In this document: positions 5,219 through 11,546 of the stretch, one piece after another | Position numbering within the stretch: the stretch's first letter is position 1 | How the letters are laid out: each line of letters opens with the position of its first letter | From: an uncultured Clostridia bacterium | GTDB taxonomy: Bacteria > Bacillota > Clostridia > Christensenellales > Borkfalkiaceae | Direction of reading: 5' to 3' | NCBI GenBank assembly: GCA_934272745.1 | Contig: CAKQSI010000029.1 | Location: 1 to 23,998 of the forward strand | Length of the DNA: 23,998 bases | Made by a program: the position numbers and the translations under genes | Notes under the pieces: model-generated | What the model was told of the DNA's origin: nothing | The model's input: only the letters and a program-made list of their open reading frames with translations | Databases searched by the model: none

Positions 5219-5767
5219 ATGAGCGAAGCGGAATACTTACTCGGCGGCAGGTGCGGCGTGACCCTTGCGGGCATCAAACCGGCAAGTCTGATTTCCGTTT
5301 CCAACCGGACCGCCGCACCCTTTTACCGGCTTTGCAAACGGTTCCGCAGCCGCGGGGTCTGTACCCGCGTCATGCGCCTGCTTTCCGGTCGCGTTCTGTT
5401 TTACGTTTACAGCGAAAAGGGCATGAAAAAGGTGCTTGCCGACCCGAAAATTTCCACATTTTTGGGCAATCTCGGTTACAGCAGCGACCCGGAAGAAGCC
5501 CTTTCCGACCTGAAACTTCGCATGCAGCAGCAGGAATTCCCGCACGAAATCGGCATTTTTCTCGGCTATCCGCTGGAAGACGTGGAAGGGTTCATGCAGG
5601 ATCCGCACCGCGGCGTACAATTAAACGGTTACTGGAAAGTCTATCGCGATCCGCAGAAAAAGGCAAAGACCTTTGCCGCTTACAAGCGTTGTTCGGCGTG
5701 TATTTGCGACAAAATGCGCCGCGGCAAATCGCTGACGGAAATTTTCGGCGTCGCGGAAAATGAATAA
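5219..5767 (+). CDS. DUF3793 family protein
   Basis: This 182-aa protein, with no signal peptide or membrane segment, matches what I know of DUF3793, a Clostridia-centred family of unknown biochemical function. Recognisable features are the N-terminal GVTLAGIKPASLISV segment, LLSGRVLFYVY, the HEIGIFLGYPLEDVEGF block near residue 120, the GYWKVYRDPQKA-like block, and a C-terminal Cys pair, CSACICDKM. ATG 5219 is preceded by AAGGAG with 7-nt spacing; the frame extends upstream but without a ribosome binding site. A flavodoxin gene follows 13 bp after the stop and is surely cotranscribed. The family is often seen beside iron-uptake or flavodoxin genes (from memory), which suggests an iron-limitation role. 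That role is inferred. Confidence 0.8.
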   Translation: MSEAEYLLGGRCGVTLAGIKPASLISVSNRTAAPFYRLCKRFRSRGVCTRVMRLLSGRVLFYVYSEKGMKKVLADPKISTFLGNLGYSSDPEEALSDLKLRMQQQEFPHEIGIFLGYPLEDVEGFMQDPHRGVQLNGYWKVYRDPQKKAKTFAAYKRCSACICDKMRRGKSLTEIFGVAENE

Positions 5768-5780
5768 CGAGGTAGAAAAT

Positions 5781-6203
5781 ATGAAAGTTTCGATTATTTA
5801 CTGGTCTGGCACCGGCAATACGGAAGTCATGGCGATGGAAGCCGCGCAGGGCGCAAAGTCCGCAGGCGCGGAAGTCAATCTGAAAACGGTTGCGGAAGCC
5901 TCCGCCGACGACCTGAATTGCGACGCCCTTCTGCTGGGCTGCCCCGCAATGGGTTCCGAAGAACTGGAAGAAAACGAGTTTGAACCCTTCTTCTCCGCTA
6001 TCGAAGGCAAGTTGAAAGGCAAAAAGGTGGGCTTGTTCGGCTCCTACGGCTGGGGCACGGGCGACTGGATGGTTACCTGGCAGTCCCGCGTGGTAAACGA
6101 CGGCGCCGTGATGCCGGCGGACGGCGTTATCTGCGAAAACGAACCGGACGAAGACGCGAAAGCCGCCTGCCGCGCGCTTGGAAAAGCCGCCGCAGCCAAC
6201 TGA
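5781..6203 (+). CDS. Flavodoxin
   Basis: This is a short-chain flavodoxin of 140 aa, a soluble FMN-dependent one-electron carrier that can replace ferredoxin when iron is scarce. The phosphate-binding loop SGTGNT is at residues 9-14, after the first beta strand VSIIYW. The GCPAMGSEELEE segment and GLFGSYGWGTGDWM near residues 85-98 form the usual flavin-contacting loops. ATG 5781 is chosen because GAGGT (5769-5773) precedes it by a short spacer. An in-frame ATG at 5760 overlaps the DUF3793 end and lacks a site. It is the second gene of the DUF3793-flavodoxin operon. No clear terminator follows; a 7-bp hairpin at 6207-6224 has no T run. Confidence 0.93.
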   Translation: MKVSIIYWSGTGNTEVMAMEAAQGAKSAGAEVNLKTVAEASADDLNCDALLLGCPAMGSEELEENEFEPFFSAIEGKLKGKKVGLFGSYGWGTGDWMVTWQSRVVNDGAVMPADGVICENEPDEDAKAACRALGKAAAAN

Positions 6204-6317
6204 GGGCTTTGACCGGCGTCAAAGACGTAATTTCTTATAGTTGATATAGCGGTAATTTTGTCTGTGCGTATGCAAAGCGTATTTTTAAGCAAAACTGACG
6301 GTATTTTAGACGGGAAG

Positions 6318-6339
6318 CGCAAAAACGGCAGTTTTTGCG
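6318..6339. repeat. 9-bp hairpin
   Basis: CGCAAAAAC (6318-6326) and GTTTTTGCG (6331-6339) pair perfectly around loop GGCA. It overlaps the end of the first 36-nt direct-repeat copy. Confidence 0.7.
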
Positions 6340-6358
6340 TAAGATCCGCAAGGATTTA

Positions 6359-6384
6359 AAGTTTTTGATGAAAATCAAAAACTT
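6359..6384. repeat. 11-bp hairpin with GAAA loop
   Basis: AAGTTTTTGAT (6359-6369) and ATCAAAAACTT (6374-6384) pair perfectly around a GAAA tetraloop. No T run follows. Confidence 0.8.
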
Positions 6385-6394
6385 AACTTCCCGC

Positions 6395-6420
6395 GTAGGG
6401 GCGAACAGTGTTCGCCCGCG
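6395..6420 (+). repeat. Short palindromic repeat family, copy 3 (near consensus)
   Basis: GTAGGGGCGAACAGTGTTCG followed by CCCGCG. This is one of the best copies and defines the consensus GTAGGGGCGA-N6-TCGCCCGCG. Confidence 0.8.
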
Positions 6421-6483
6421 GACGTTCCTCCATATCCTTATAATGTCGGGCAAACCGACACGTTAAAGAAGTTCCTTCTTTTG

Positions 6484-6508
6484 ACGGGCGATCAATGATC
6501 GCCCCTAC
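6484..6508 (-). repeat. Short palindromic repeat family, copy 4 (near consensus)
   Basis: Reverse-strand copy: GTAGGGGCGATCATTGATCG followed by CCCGT. It faces copy 3, 64 bp apart, so the pair could also form a larger inverted structure. Confidence 0.8.
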
Positions 6509-6923
6509 AGGGTTTGATATATTTCTTTCCCTGAAAAATCCGGGCGCTTGCCCACCAAACAAAACTGACGACGCTTTAAACGGGAAGCACAAGGCGAAGC
6601 CTTGCGGGGCGCGAAAGCGTAAATTTTGAACTTACTTCAAAATTCTCTGCCCATTGCTAATTACTATATTTAGAACATAAAACCCGCCGCAGACCGTAAC
6701 GGTCTTTGCCTGCAAAGTCTGCCCTTGCGGCGTGGCAATTCCCGAAACGAAACTGCTTTGGCGAGCGGTTTTCTCCCCCGCAGCGCAATCGTTTCAAAAC
6801 GAAACCGCATTTTGCGGCGTTTTCCGGGCAGGGACTTCTTCCTGAAGTCGACTTGTTCCCGAAGAGCAACAAATTTTTAATCAGCTTATACAATCTCCAA
6901 ATTTTGACGTTTGACATAAAGAC

Positions 6924-6953
6924 GCGGCGGGGCGAACACATTCGCCCCGCCGC
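6924..6953. repeat. Strong 13-bp hairpin, palindromic repeat family variant
   Basis: GCGGCGGGGCGAA (6924-6936) and TTCGCCCCGCCGC (6941-6953) pair perfectly around CACA. A pyrimidine-rich stretch follows on the forward strand, so it could also terminate transcription. Confidence 0.8.
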
Positions 6954-7023
6954 TCTTTACTCTTTTTCTCTCGTTTCATTTTAATTACGCTGTCTTGGTC
7001 TGAAAACTTATCTGCCGACAAAC

Positions 7024-7048
7024 CCGGGCGACCGCCGGGCGCCCCTGC
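7024..7048 (-). repeat. Short palindromic repeat family, copy 6
   Basis: Reverse-strand copy: GCAGGGGCGC, six bases, then TCGCCCGG. The inner palindrome GGGCG...CGCCC is retained and the outer TAC is degenerate. A further degenerate copy lies near 7099-7123. Confidence 0.55.
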
Positions 7049-7160
7049 AACTTCAAAGCGAAACTTTCGCAATGGGACGATTTTATTTCATTGCCCTATC
7101 GCCCGCGGGAGATAACGCCCCTACCGCCCGCGGAAAATACCCCCTGCATGCGCGGTCCCC

Positions 7161-7214
7161 AGGGATTCCATTCGCCATCCCTAACTATTTTTGCGGGAAT
7201 AAATCGGTTTTTGC
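7161..7214 (+). repeat. 54-bp dispersed element, copy 1
   Basis: Matches 23910-23963 at 48 of 54 positions. It begins AGGGATTCCAT, contains the inverted pair AGGGAT/ATCCCT, then CTAACTATTTTTGCGG and an A/T-rich end. The two copies are about 16.7 kb apart, both intergenic and in the same orientation. Confidence 0.85.
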
Positions 7215-7463
7215 TACGACCTACTCCCATCATCGTACGCCAAATACGATTTCGGTCGTTTGCCTTGCAAAACCTAGCCGCAAGCGGCGATTTCTTCACC
7301 GCAAAAACGCTGGCGCGCCGAAAAGAGCGTATTTTTTGATGATTTACCACGGGCGTGAGGGTTGTTGTACTTTCCGTACAACGCCTGAGCGCCGCGCGCA
7401 TAAGGGCGAAAAAGACGCCTTTACGGTAGAGAGGGTGACGGATGAAATCCCTATGGAAACGAC

Positions 7464-7898
7464 TTACAAATACGCCTTCATACGTTCTAAAAAACTGGAT
7501 TCCATATCGCGCAGTTCTTCGGCGAGAGAAAGGACTTCCTTGTCCATAATTTCTCCGTTTTCGCTGATCAGCGTCATAATTTCGGTCAGCCCCATCGTGG
7601 TGCCCTGAATCAGCATATCGGCGATGTGGGACTTGCTGTCGTCTTTCATCGCGTTCATTTTTACGCCGCTCCAAAGCATGGCTTTTTTGAAAAAGTTGGG
7701 TTCTTTGGGGTCAATATCGCGCGAAAGCATCTCTTTTGCAAGTGCTCCCGCATAGGTTTCGTAGCCCTCGTACTGGTGCGCCAGTTCCTCTTTCAGGCGA
7801 ACGTCGTCCGTTTCTTTGGAAACGTAGTCCAGCGAAGACAGTGCCATCTGCACATTTTTATAAAGGTTTTCCAGCGAAGTCTGATTTACGCTTTCCAT
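7464..7898 (-). CDS. Conserved helical protein, probably ferritin-like
   Basis: This is a 144-aa, all-helical, soluble protein of unknown function. It resembles small Clostridia proteins I recall with the layout LYK-x-V-x-MA near the N-terminus, a central KKAMLWSGVKMNAMKD segment and HIADMLIQGTTMGLTEIM (about residues 91-108). Four amphipathic helices and the Glu/His content (EELAHQYEGYE, SHIADM) suggest a ferritin-like or DUF2383-like four-helix bundle, but no clear di-iron EXXH pair is evident. The start is ATG at 7898 with AAGGAG upstream on the reverse strand. It is a single gene, divergent from rplU and convergent with the flavodoxin operon. Confidence 0.8.
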   Translation of the reverse strand: MESVNQTSLENLYKNVQMALSSLDYVSKETDDVRLKEELAHQYEGYETYAGALAKEMLSRDIDPKEPNFFKKAMLWSGVKMNAMKDDSKSHIADMLIQGTTMGLTEIMTLISENGEIMDKEVLSLAEELRDMESSFLERMKAYL

Positions 7899-7997
7899 AA
7901 TTCGTCATCTCCTTTTAAATCTTACCCTTATTTTTCTCCGCGGGGCGGAAAAATATACGGTTTCCGGCATTTCTCGCGAAAAATCACGCGAAAACGT

Positions 7998-8026
7998 TTG
8001 ACTTTTTCCCTTGAATATAGTATGAT
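7998..8026 (+). promoter_or_regulatory. Sigma-A promoter of rplU-rpmA
   Basis: TTGACT (7998-8003) and TATGAT (8021-8026) have 17-bp spacing. The predicted start near 8033 leaves a GC-rich ~86-nt leader before rplU, where r-protein autoregulatory structures are known in other Firmicutes. I could not assign a specific leader fold. Confidence 0.85.
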
Positions 8027-8118
8027 AATCCACGAGCCGCTCAAACGGGGCTTTTTAAGTGCGCGATTTTCTGCGCCGCCCGGATTTGGCGAGACTGGGA
8101 AGAGGAGGCAAAAAAACG

Positions 8119-8430
8119 ATGTATGCGATTGTAAGAAACGGCAGCAAACAGTACAAAGCGGAGGTCGGCTCCGTCATCAAGTTTGAAAAACTGAACAAAG
8201 CCGTTGGCGACAAGGTCGAATTTGAAGCAGTTCTGTACGCAGACGAAAACGGCGTAAAGATCGGCGCTCCCGTCGTGGAAGGCGTCACCGTTACCGGTGA
8301 AGTCGTCGCGCAGGACAAGTTCAAAAAGGTCATTGTCTACAAGTACAAAGCCAAGAAGAACGAACGCAGAAAGCAGGGACACAGACAGCCCTTTACAGCA
8401 GTTAAGATCGAAACGATTGCTGCAAAATAA
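8119..8430 (+). CDS. rplU: 50S ribosomal protein L21
   Basis: L21 binds 23S rRNA in the large subunit. At 103 aa it is standard length. It begins MYAIVRNGSKQYKAEVGSVI, as L21 does, and contains VEGVTVTGEVV and the C-terminal RRKQGHRQPFTAVKIETI signature. ATG 8119 is set by GAGGAGG (8103-8109); the frame continues upstream but without support. rpmA follows after 23 nt, in the usual order. The prp (ysxB) gene that commonly sits between rplU and rpmA in Firmicutes is absent here. Confidence 0.98.
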   Translation: MYAIVRNGSKQYKAEVGSVIKFEKLNKAVGDKVEFEAVLYADENGVKIGAPVVEGVTVTGEVVAQDKFKKVIVYKYKAKKNERRKQGHRQPFTAVKIETIAAK

Positions 8431-8453
8431 TTCTTTTTTAGGAGGAAATTAAA

Positions 8454-8726
8454 ATGTTGTTCTTAAACTTATTTGCTCATAAAAAGGGTGGCGGCAGCAC
8501 GAAGAACGGTCGTGACAGCGAAGCCAAACGTCTGGGCGTAAAACGTGCAGACGGTCAGGCTGTGCTTGCCGGCAACATCCTGGTAAGACAGAGAGGCACC
8601 AAATTCCATCCCGGCAACAACGTCGGTATCGGCAGCGACGATACCCTGTTTGCTCTGGTTGACGGAAAGGTCAAGTTTGAACGCGTCGGTAAAGACAAGA
8701 AACAAGTCAGCGTCTACGCGGAATAA
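8454..8726 (+). CDS. rpmA: 50S ribosomal protein L27, with N-terminal extension
   Basis: L27 lies near the peptidyl-transferase centre. The protein has 90 aa with the core KKGGGSTKNGRDSEAKRLGV, GNILVRQRGTKFHPG and GIGSDDTLFALVDG. It starts with a hydrophobic extension MLFLNLF before AHKKGG. In Firmicutes a similar extension is removed by the cysteine protease Prp (after the F-F or F-A site) to expose the functional N-terminus, so cleavage between Phe7 and Ala8 is likely. ATG 8454 has TAGGAGG at 8440-8446. A terminator follows at 8742. obgE, a frequent next gene, is not present here. Confidence 0.97.
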   Translation: MLFLNLFAHKKGGGSTKNGRDSEAKRLGVKRADGQAVLAGNILVRQRGTKFHPGNNVGIGSDDTLFALVDGKVKFERVGKDKKQVSVYAE

Positions 8727-8741
8727 AAATCGAAACGTCGC

Positions 8742-8773
8742 AGCCCGCAAGAGATCTTGCGGGCTATTTTTTT
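8742..8773 (+). terminator. Terminator of rplU-rpmA
   Basis: AGCCCGCAAGA (8742-8752) pairs with TCTTGCGGGCT (8755-8765) and is followed by ATTTTTTTT. It begins 16 nt past the rpmA stop codon. Confidence 0.92.
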
Positions 8774-8815
8774 GCCGTAAACTACGGAAACCTCCCCGTT
8801 ACTATCCATAACGTT

Positions 8816-8841
8816 GTAGGGGCGATGATCCATCTCCCGCG
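8816..8841 (+). repeat. Short palindromic repeat family, copy 7 (degenerate)
   Basis: GTAGGGGCGATGATCCATCT followed by CCCGCG. The outer ends fit the consensus and the inner arm has drifted. Confidence 0.6.
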
Positions 8842-8886
8842 TATTGGACTGGCATTGCCGGGCTTTTATAAAGCACGGGGAGGAAA

Positions 8887-8911
8887 TCGGGCGACCACTG
8901 GTCGCCACTAC
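8887..8911 (-). repeat. Short palindromic repeat family, copy 8
   Basis: Reverse-strand copy: GTAGTGGCGACCAGTGGTCG followed by CCCGA. The inner palindrome GCGACCA/TGGTCGC is perfect. Confidence 0.7.
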
Positions 8912-9098
8912 GAGAAGCAGAACAATTAAATTCGTTCAACGGCGTAATTTTAAGTTGATAAAACCTGCCCTATTGCAAAAACCGTTCCCAAATCGTCGGG
9001 GAGGTCTTAACCTTCCGCAAAGTTTGGGGAATTTTATACGGCGGGCGGGGTGCCGGGCGCCCAGCGACGAATCCGCCGGATTTTCCGAAACGAAACGA

Positions 9099-9140
9099 CC
9101 CGCGCCCCGCAAGGCTGTGCCTTGCGGGGCGCGGGTTTTA
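9099..9140. terminator. Strong 16-bp hairpin with T tail
   Basis: 9099-9114 and 9120-9135 are perfect complements around loop CTGTG, followed on the forward strand by TTTTA. A T run is absent on the reverse side, so it acts forward if at all. Its 3' arm, CCTTGCGGGGCGCG, recurs at about 6599-6612. Confidence 0.65.
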
Positions 9141-9325
9141 TTCTATGTAAATAAACACAGGTTTTATAGAAGAAAACTCTTCCCTGCCATAGCCCTGTAA
9201 AAGAGCGCAAAATCCCCTCAGACCCTCCGTAAGCGCCTTTTTCAAGCGGCAAAAGCCATTCCGTCCAAAGTCCGCAGACAGCAATACCCGAAGCGACAAA
9301 AGCGATCCAGCAAAACTCCAAGGAA

Positions 9326-10075
9326 TTATAATCCCCGGAGATAATCGGAAAAGCGCGAAAACTGACTCTTTTTCTGAATCTTATCCAGCCGCCCTTCCAA
9401 ACGGTAAGAATAGTAGTCGCGCTTGCTGACCACGATGTGGTCGTAAAACTTCGCGCCGGCAAGTTCCAGCATAAAGCAGATTTTGCCCGTCAGATCGTCG
9501 TCTTCCTTGCTGGGGTAAGGCATGCCCGACGGGTGATTGTGCGCGACGAGTACCGCGTACGGCTGCGACAGACTGAGTTCTTTGGAAAACTCCGTCAGGT
9601 CGATGGTCACGTGCGAGGCGTCACCCGCCGCCACGGTAGAAATTTTCGTCACCGTATCGCGTTTATCGATAAAGATCGCCAGAAACTCTTCGTTATTCTT
9701 GTTCTCGAAATACGAAAAAAGATAATCTTTCACCGCGTCGAACGAAAACTTTTTCGGGGCGGCTTCGGACGACTTCCGCGTGCGCTTCAACACCTGACCG
9801 ATGAGCGCGATATGCTCCGCCGTGCGTTTGCCCACGCCGGCGACTGCGGCAAGTTCTTCCGCTTTCGCATTGAAAACGTTGTCCAGCGTGCCGAACTTTA
9901 ACAGCAGTGCGTGCGCCAGCGGATTGGTATTTCTTCTCGGAATACTGCCGTACAGCGCGATCTCCAGCACTTCGCAATCGGTAAGACTTTCGCCGCCCGC
10001 GAGCAATTTGCGATACATTCGCTCGCGGTGACCTTCGTGTAAATTTATCGATTCTCCTTCAGCCCGTTCATCCAT
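9326..10075 (-). CDS. radC: RadC family JAB/MPN-domain protein
   Basis: RadC proteins carry a JAMM metalloprotease-like fold; their true substrate is unsettled despite the DNA-repair name. This 249-aa protein has an N-terminal helix-hairpin-helix region (ELAAVAGVGKRTAEHI, about 74-90) and the JAMM motif HNHPSG at 179-184, followed by PS (188-189) and Asp192-194. The listed start is ATG at 10075, which overlaps the end of rho by 31 nt and has no ribosome binding site. A good AAGGAG (complement of 10054-10059) instead sits 5 nt before an ATA codon (10046-10048) overlapping the rho stop. A protein from there would begin INLHEGHRE, 240 aa. It is the third gene of the MBL-rho-radC operon. Confidence 0.93.
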   Translation of the reverse strand: MDERAEGESINLHEGHRERMYRKLLAGGESLTDCEVLEIALYGSIPRRNTNPLAHALLLKFGTLDNVFNAKAEELAAVAGVGKRTAEHIALIGQVLKRTRKSSEAAPKKFSFDAVKDYLFSYFENKNNEEFLAIFIDKRDTVTKISTVAAGDASHVTIDLTEFSKELSLSQPYAVLVAHNHPSGMPYPSKEDDDLTGKICFMLELAGAKFYDHIVVSKRDYYSYRLEGRLDKIQKKSQFSRFSDYLRGL

Positions 10076-11544
10076 AGTTCGTATTTATCCAGTAATTCAC
10101 GGTTGCAGGACGTTTTTCTGACCAGATCCGAAAGCATACTTTCGTCTGCACCGTCCGCGATCGCGCGGCGCATTTCGTCCGCCGCCCGTTTTTCTTCTTC
10201 AGAAAGCAGCTCCGTTTCCTGTTTAGCATACGACGCCGCGACGTCCATTGCGGGGAAAACTCTCCGGCGCGCCATTTCTCCCGAAAGGCGAACCGCCCAG
10301 TTCGCGGTGGAAAGCAACTCTTCCGCGACCGCGTTTTCCACGCGGCTGCCGTTTTCCACCACTGTGCCGATTACGGTCAGACTGCCGGGCGCTTCCAGTT
10401 CCCGCGCGGCGGCAAGCATATGTTTGACGCCGGCAAGCGCAGCAGCGTCCAGCCCGGTCGTAAACGTCTTTCCCTGCGAGGCGGAAACCGCGTTGTACGC
10501 GCGCACCAACCCCATCAAAGAATCAATGAAAATCGCCACGTCTTCGCCGCATTCGGCAAGGCGTTTACAATGGTCGAACAACATTTCCGCAGTGCGAACC
10601 GTCACGTCGAACGGCGCGTCGAACGCCGAAGCCACGACCACGGCGCCGCTGCTTCTGCGGAACGCGTCGATCTCTTCCGGACGGGCGCCCACCAGCAGGC
10701 AGAATACGCGCATACCGGTTTTTTTCTTCGTCACGGCGCGGCAAAGCGATTTTAAATATTCGGTCGCACCGGCGCCGTGCGGCGCCGCGATCAGCCCGCG
10801 CTGCCCTTTGGCAAGGGGCGCAAACAGATCGGTCAGGCGCATTGCGGGGTCGTTTTCTTCCCCTTCGCGCTCCAGCACGATGCGGGATTCGGGAGCGCAG
10901 AGCGCGATCTCCTCAAAGTCCTTTCTCTGTAAAATTTCGTCGGGATTGCGGTCGTTGACCGAAATCACGTCGCAAAGCAGGGGGATATTGCTGTCTTCCC
11001 CCATCGAAGCCAGACAACGCACGCGGTCGCCGCTTTTCAAGCCGTATTTTTTCACTTCTTCCGCGCTGACGTAAACGTCCGCGTCCGGCACGCCCGTAAA
11101 CGTATCCGCTTTCCAGGGACGGATAAATCCGAAACCGCCGTTCCCGGGAGCAAATTCCAAAAGTCCGGTATATTCCTTCGCGCCTTCGGGAGAAGGGCGC
11201 GCTCCGCTGTCCGCCGCCGTCGCGGGAATAACCACCGCCGAGCCGGAAGACATAATGCTGCCGCTGCGATACCAGTCGGTAGCGCCGGCGCGCTGTTTTC
11301 TGCCGCCGCGGAAAGAATGGTCGTCCGCGCGCTTCACCGTCGCTTTGGGGGGTCTGCCGTATTTGGAGAAGTGCGGCGCGGTTCTGCCGTATTCCACGTC
11401 TAAAATTGCATTGACAAGCGCTCCGCTTTTCAGCGAAGTGGGCGACTTGACGTGTTTTTCTCTCCCGATCTGCCGAAGATCGTAAATCCCCAGACGTTCC
11501 AGTTGCTTTCTGTACTCCTCTTCCGGGATCTGAATGTCTGCCAT
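10045..11544 (-). CDS. rho: Rho-like protein with degenerate ATPase site
   Basis: Normal Rho is a hexameric RNA helicase that terminates transcription. This 499-aa homologue keeps the architecture: an N-terminal SAP-like Rho_N segment (RQIGREKHVKSPTSLKS, 25-40) with GRPPK (63-67), an S1-like RNA-binding domain (TGLLEFAPGNGGFGFIRP, 126-143; DVYVS 156-160) and the RecA-like domain (GQRGLIAAP, 247-255). Catalytic residues are replaced. The usual PPKAGKT P-loop is here PHGAGAT (255-261), losing both lysines. The usual DERPEE is GARPEE (286-291), losing the catalytic Glu. DSITRLARAYN is DSLMGLVRAYN (341-351). The FKGTGN R-loop and the SGTR arginine-finger region are altered (LLSTAN 410-415; SYAK 438-441). 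It may bind RNA or partners without ATP-driven translocation. AGGAGG precedes ATG 11544, 2 nt after the MBL stop. Confidence 0.88.
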   Translation of the reverse strand: MADIQIPEEEYRKQLERLGIYDLRQIGREKHVKSPTSLKSGALVNAILDVEYGRTAPHFSKYGRPPKATVKRADDHSFRGGRKQRAGATDWYRSGSIMSSGSAVVIPATAADSGARPSPEGAKEYTGLLEFAPGNGGFGFIRPWKADTFTGVPDADVYVSAEEVKKYGLKSGDRVRCLASMGEDSNIPLLCDVISVNDRNPDEILQRKDFEEIALCAPESRIVLEREGEENDPAMRLTDLFAPLAKGQRGLIAAPHGAGATEYLKSLCRAVTKKKTGMRVFCLLVGARPEEIDAFRRSSGAVVVASAFDAPFDVTVRTAEMLFDHCKRLAECGEDVAIFIDSLMGLVRAYNAVSASQGKTFTTGLDAAALAGVKHMLAAARELEAPGSLTVIGTVVENGSRVENAVAEELLSTANWAVRLSGEMARRRVFPAMDVAASYAKQETELLSEEEKRAADEMRRAIADGADESMLSDLVRKTSCNRELLDKYELWMNGLKENR

Positions 11545-11546
11545 AA

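Larger units (their letters stand above)
6290..6595. repeat. 36-nt imperfect direct repeat
   Basis: 6290-6325 and 6560-6595 share CAAAACTGACG, then TTTA-A/G-A-CGGGAAGC-A/G-CAA. They are 270 bp apart and bracket two hairpins and two copies of the short palindromic family. Confidence 0.65.
6204..7463. other. 1.26-kb non-coding, repeat-rich region
   Basis: No frame here has a ribosome binding site plus recognisable protein features. The stretch is instead filled with hairpins and repeats: 6207-6224, 6318-6339, 6359-6384, palindromic repeats at 6395, 6484, 6924 and 7024, a degenerate one near 7099-7123, a direct repeat 6290/6560, the 54-bp element at 7161 and a 7-bp hairpin at 7363-7381 (GTTGTAC/GTACAAC). 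It separates convergent genes: flavodoxin (+) and the ferritin-like gene (-). Confidence 0.7.
8776..9325. other. 550-nt non-coding region between rpmA and radC
   Basis: No gene supported. It holds two palindromic-repeat copies (8816, 8887), a degenerate GC-rich copy near 9040-9062, and a strong hairpin at 9099-9135. Open frames across it are Arg/Pro-rich products of the palindromes. Confidence 0.65.

Noticed and set aside
5760..5780. Earlier ATG for flavodoxin, overlapping DUF3793
   Set aside because: There is no ribosome binding site upstream. The internal GAGGT fits ATG 5781, which gives the expected flavodoxin N-terminus.
6706..7608. Forward open frames in the repeat region
   Set aside because: Their translations are products of palindromic repeats, with no start signals, and overlap the reverse-strand ferritin-like gene.
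9034..9462. Reverse-strand open frame overlapping the radC 3' end
   Set aside because: It runs out of frame with radC and through a perfect hairpin; composition is not protein-like.
10103..11074. 323-codon forward open frame antisense to rho
   Set aside because: It is a Ser/Ala/Arg-rich shadow of the high-GC rho gene, without a ribosome binding site or motif.
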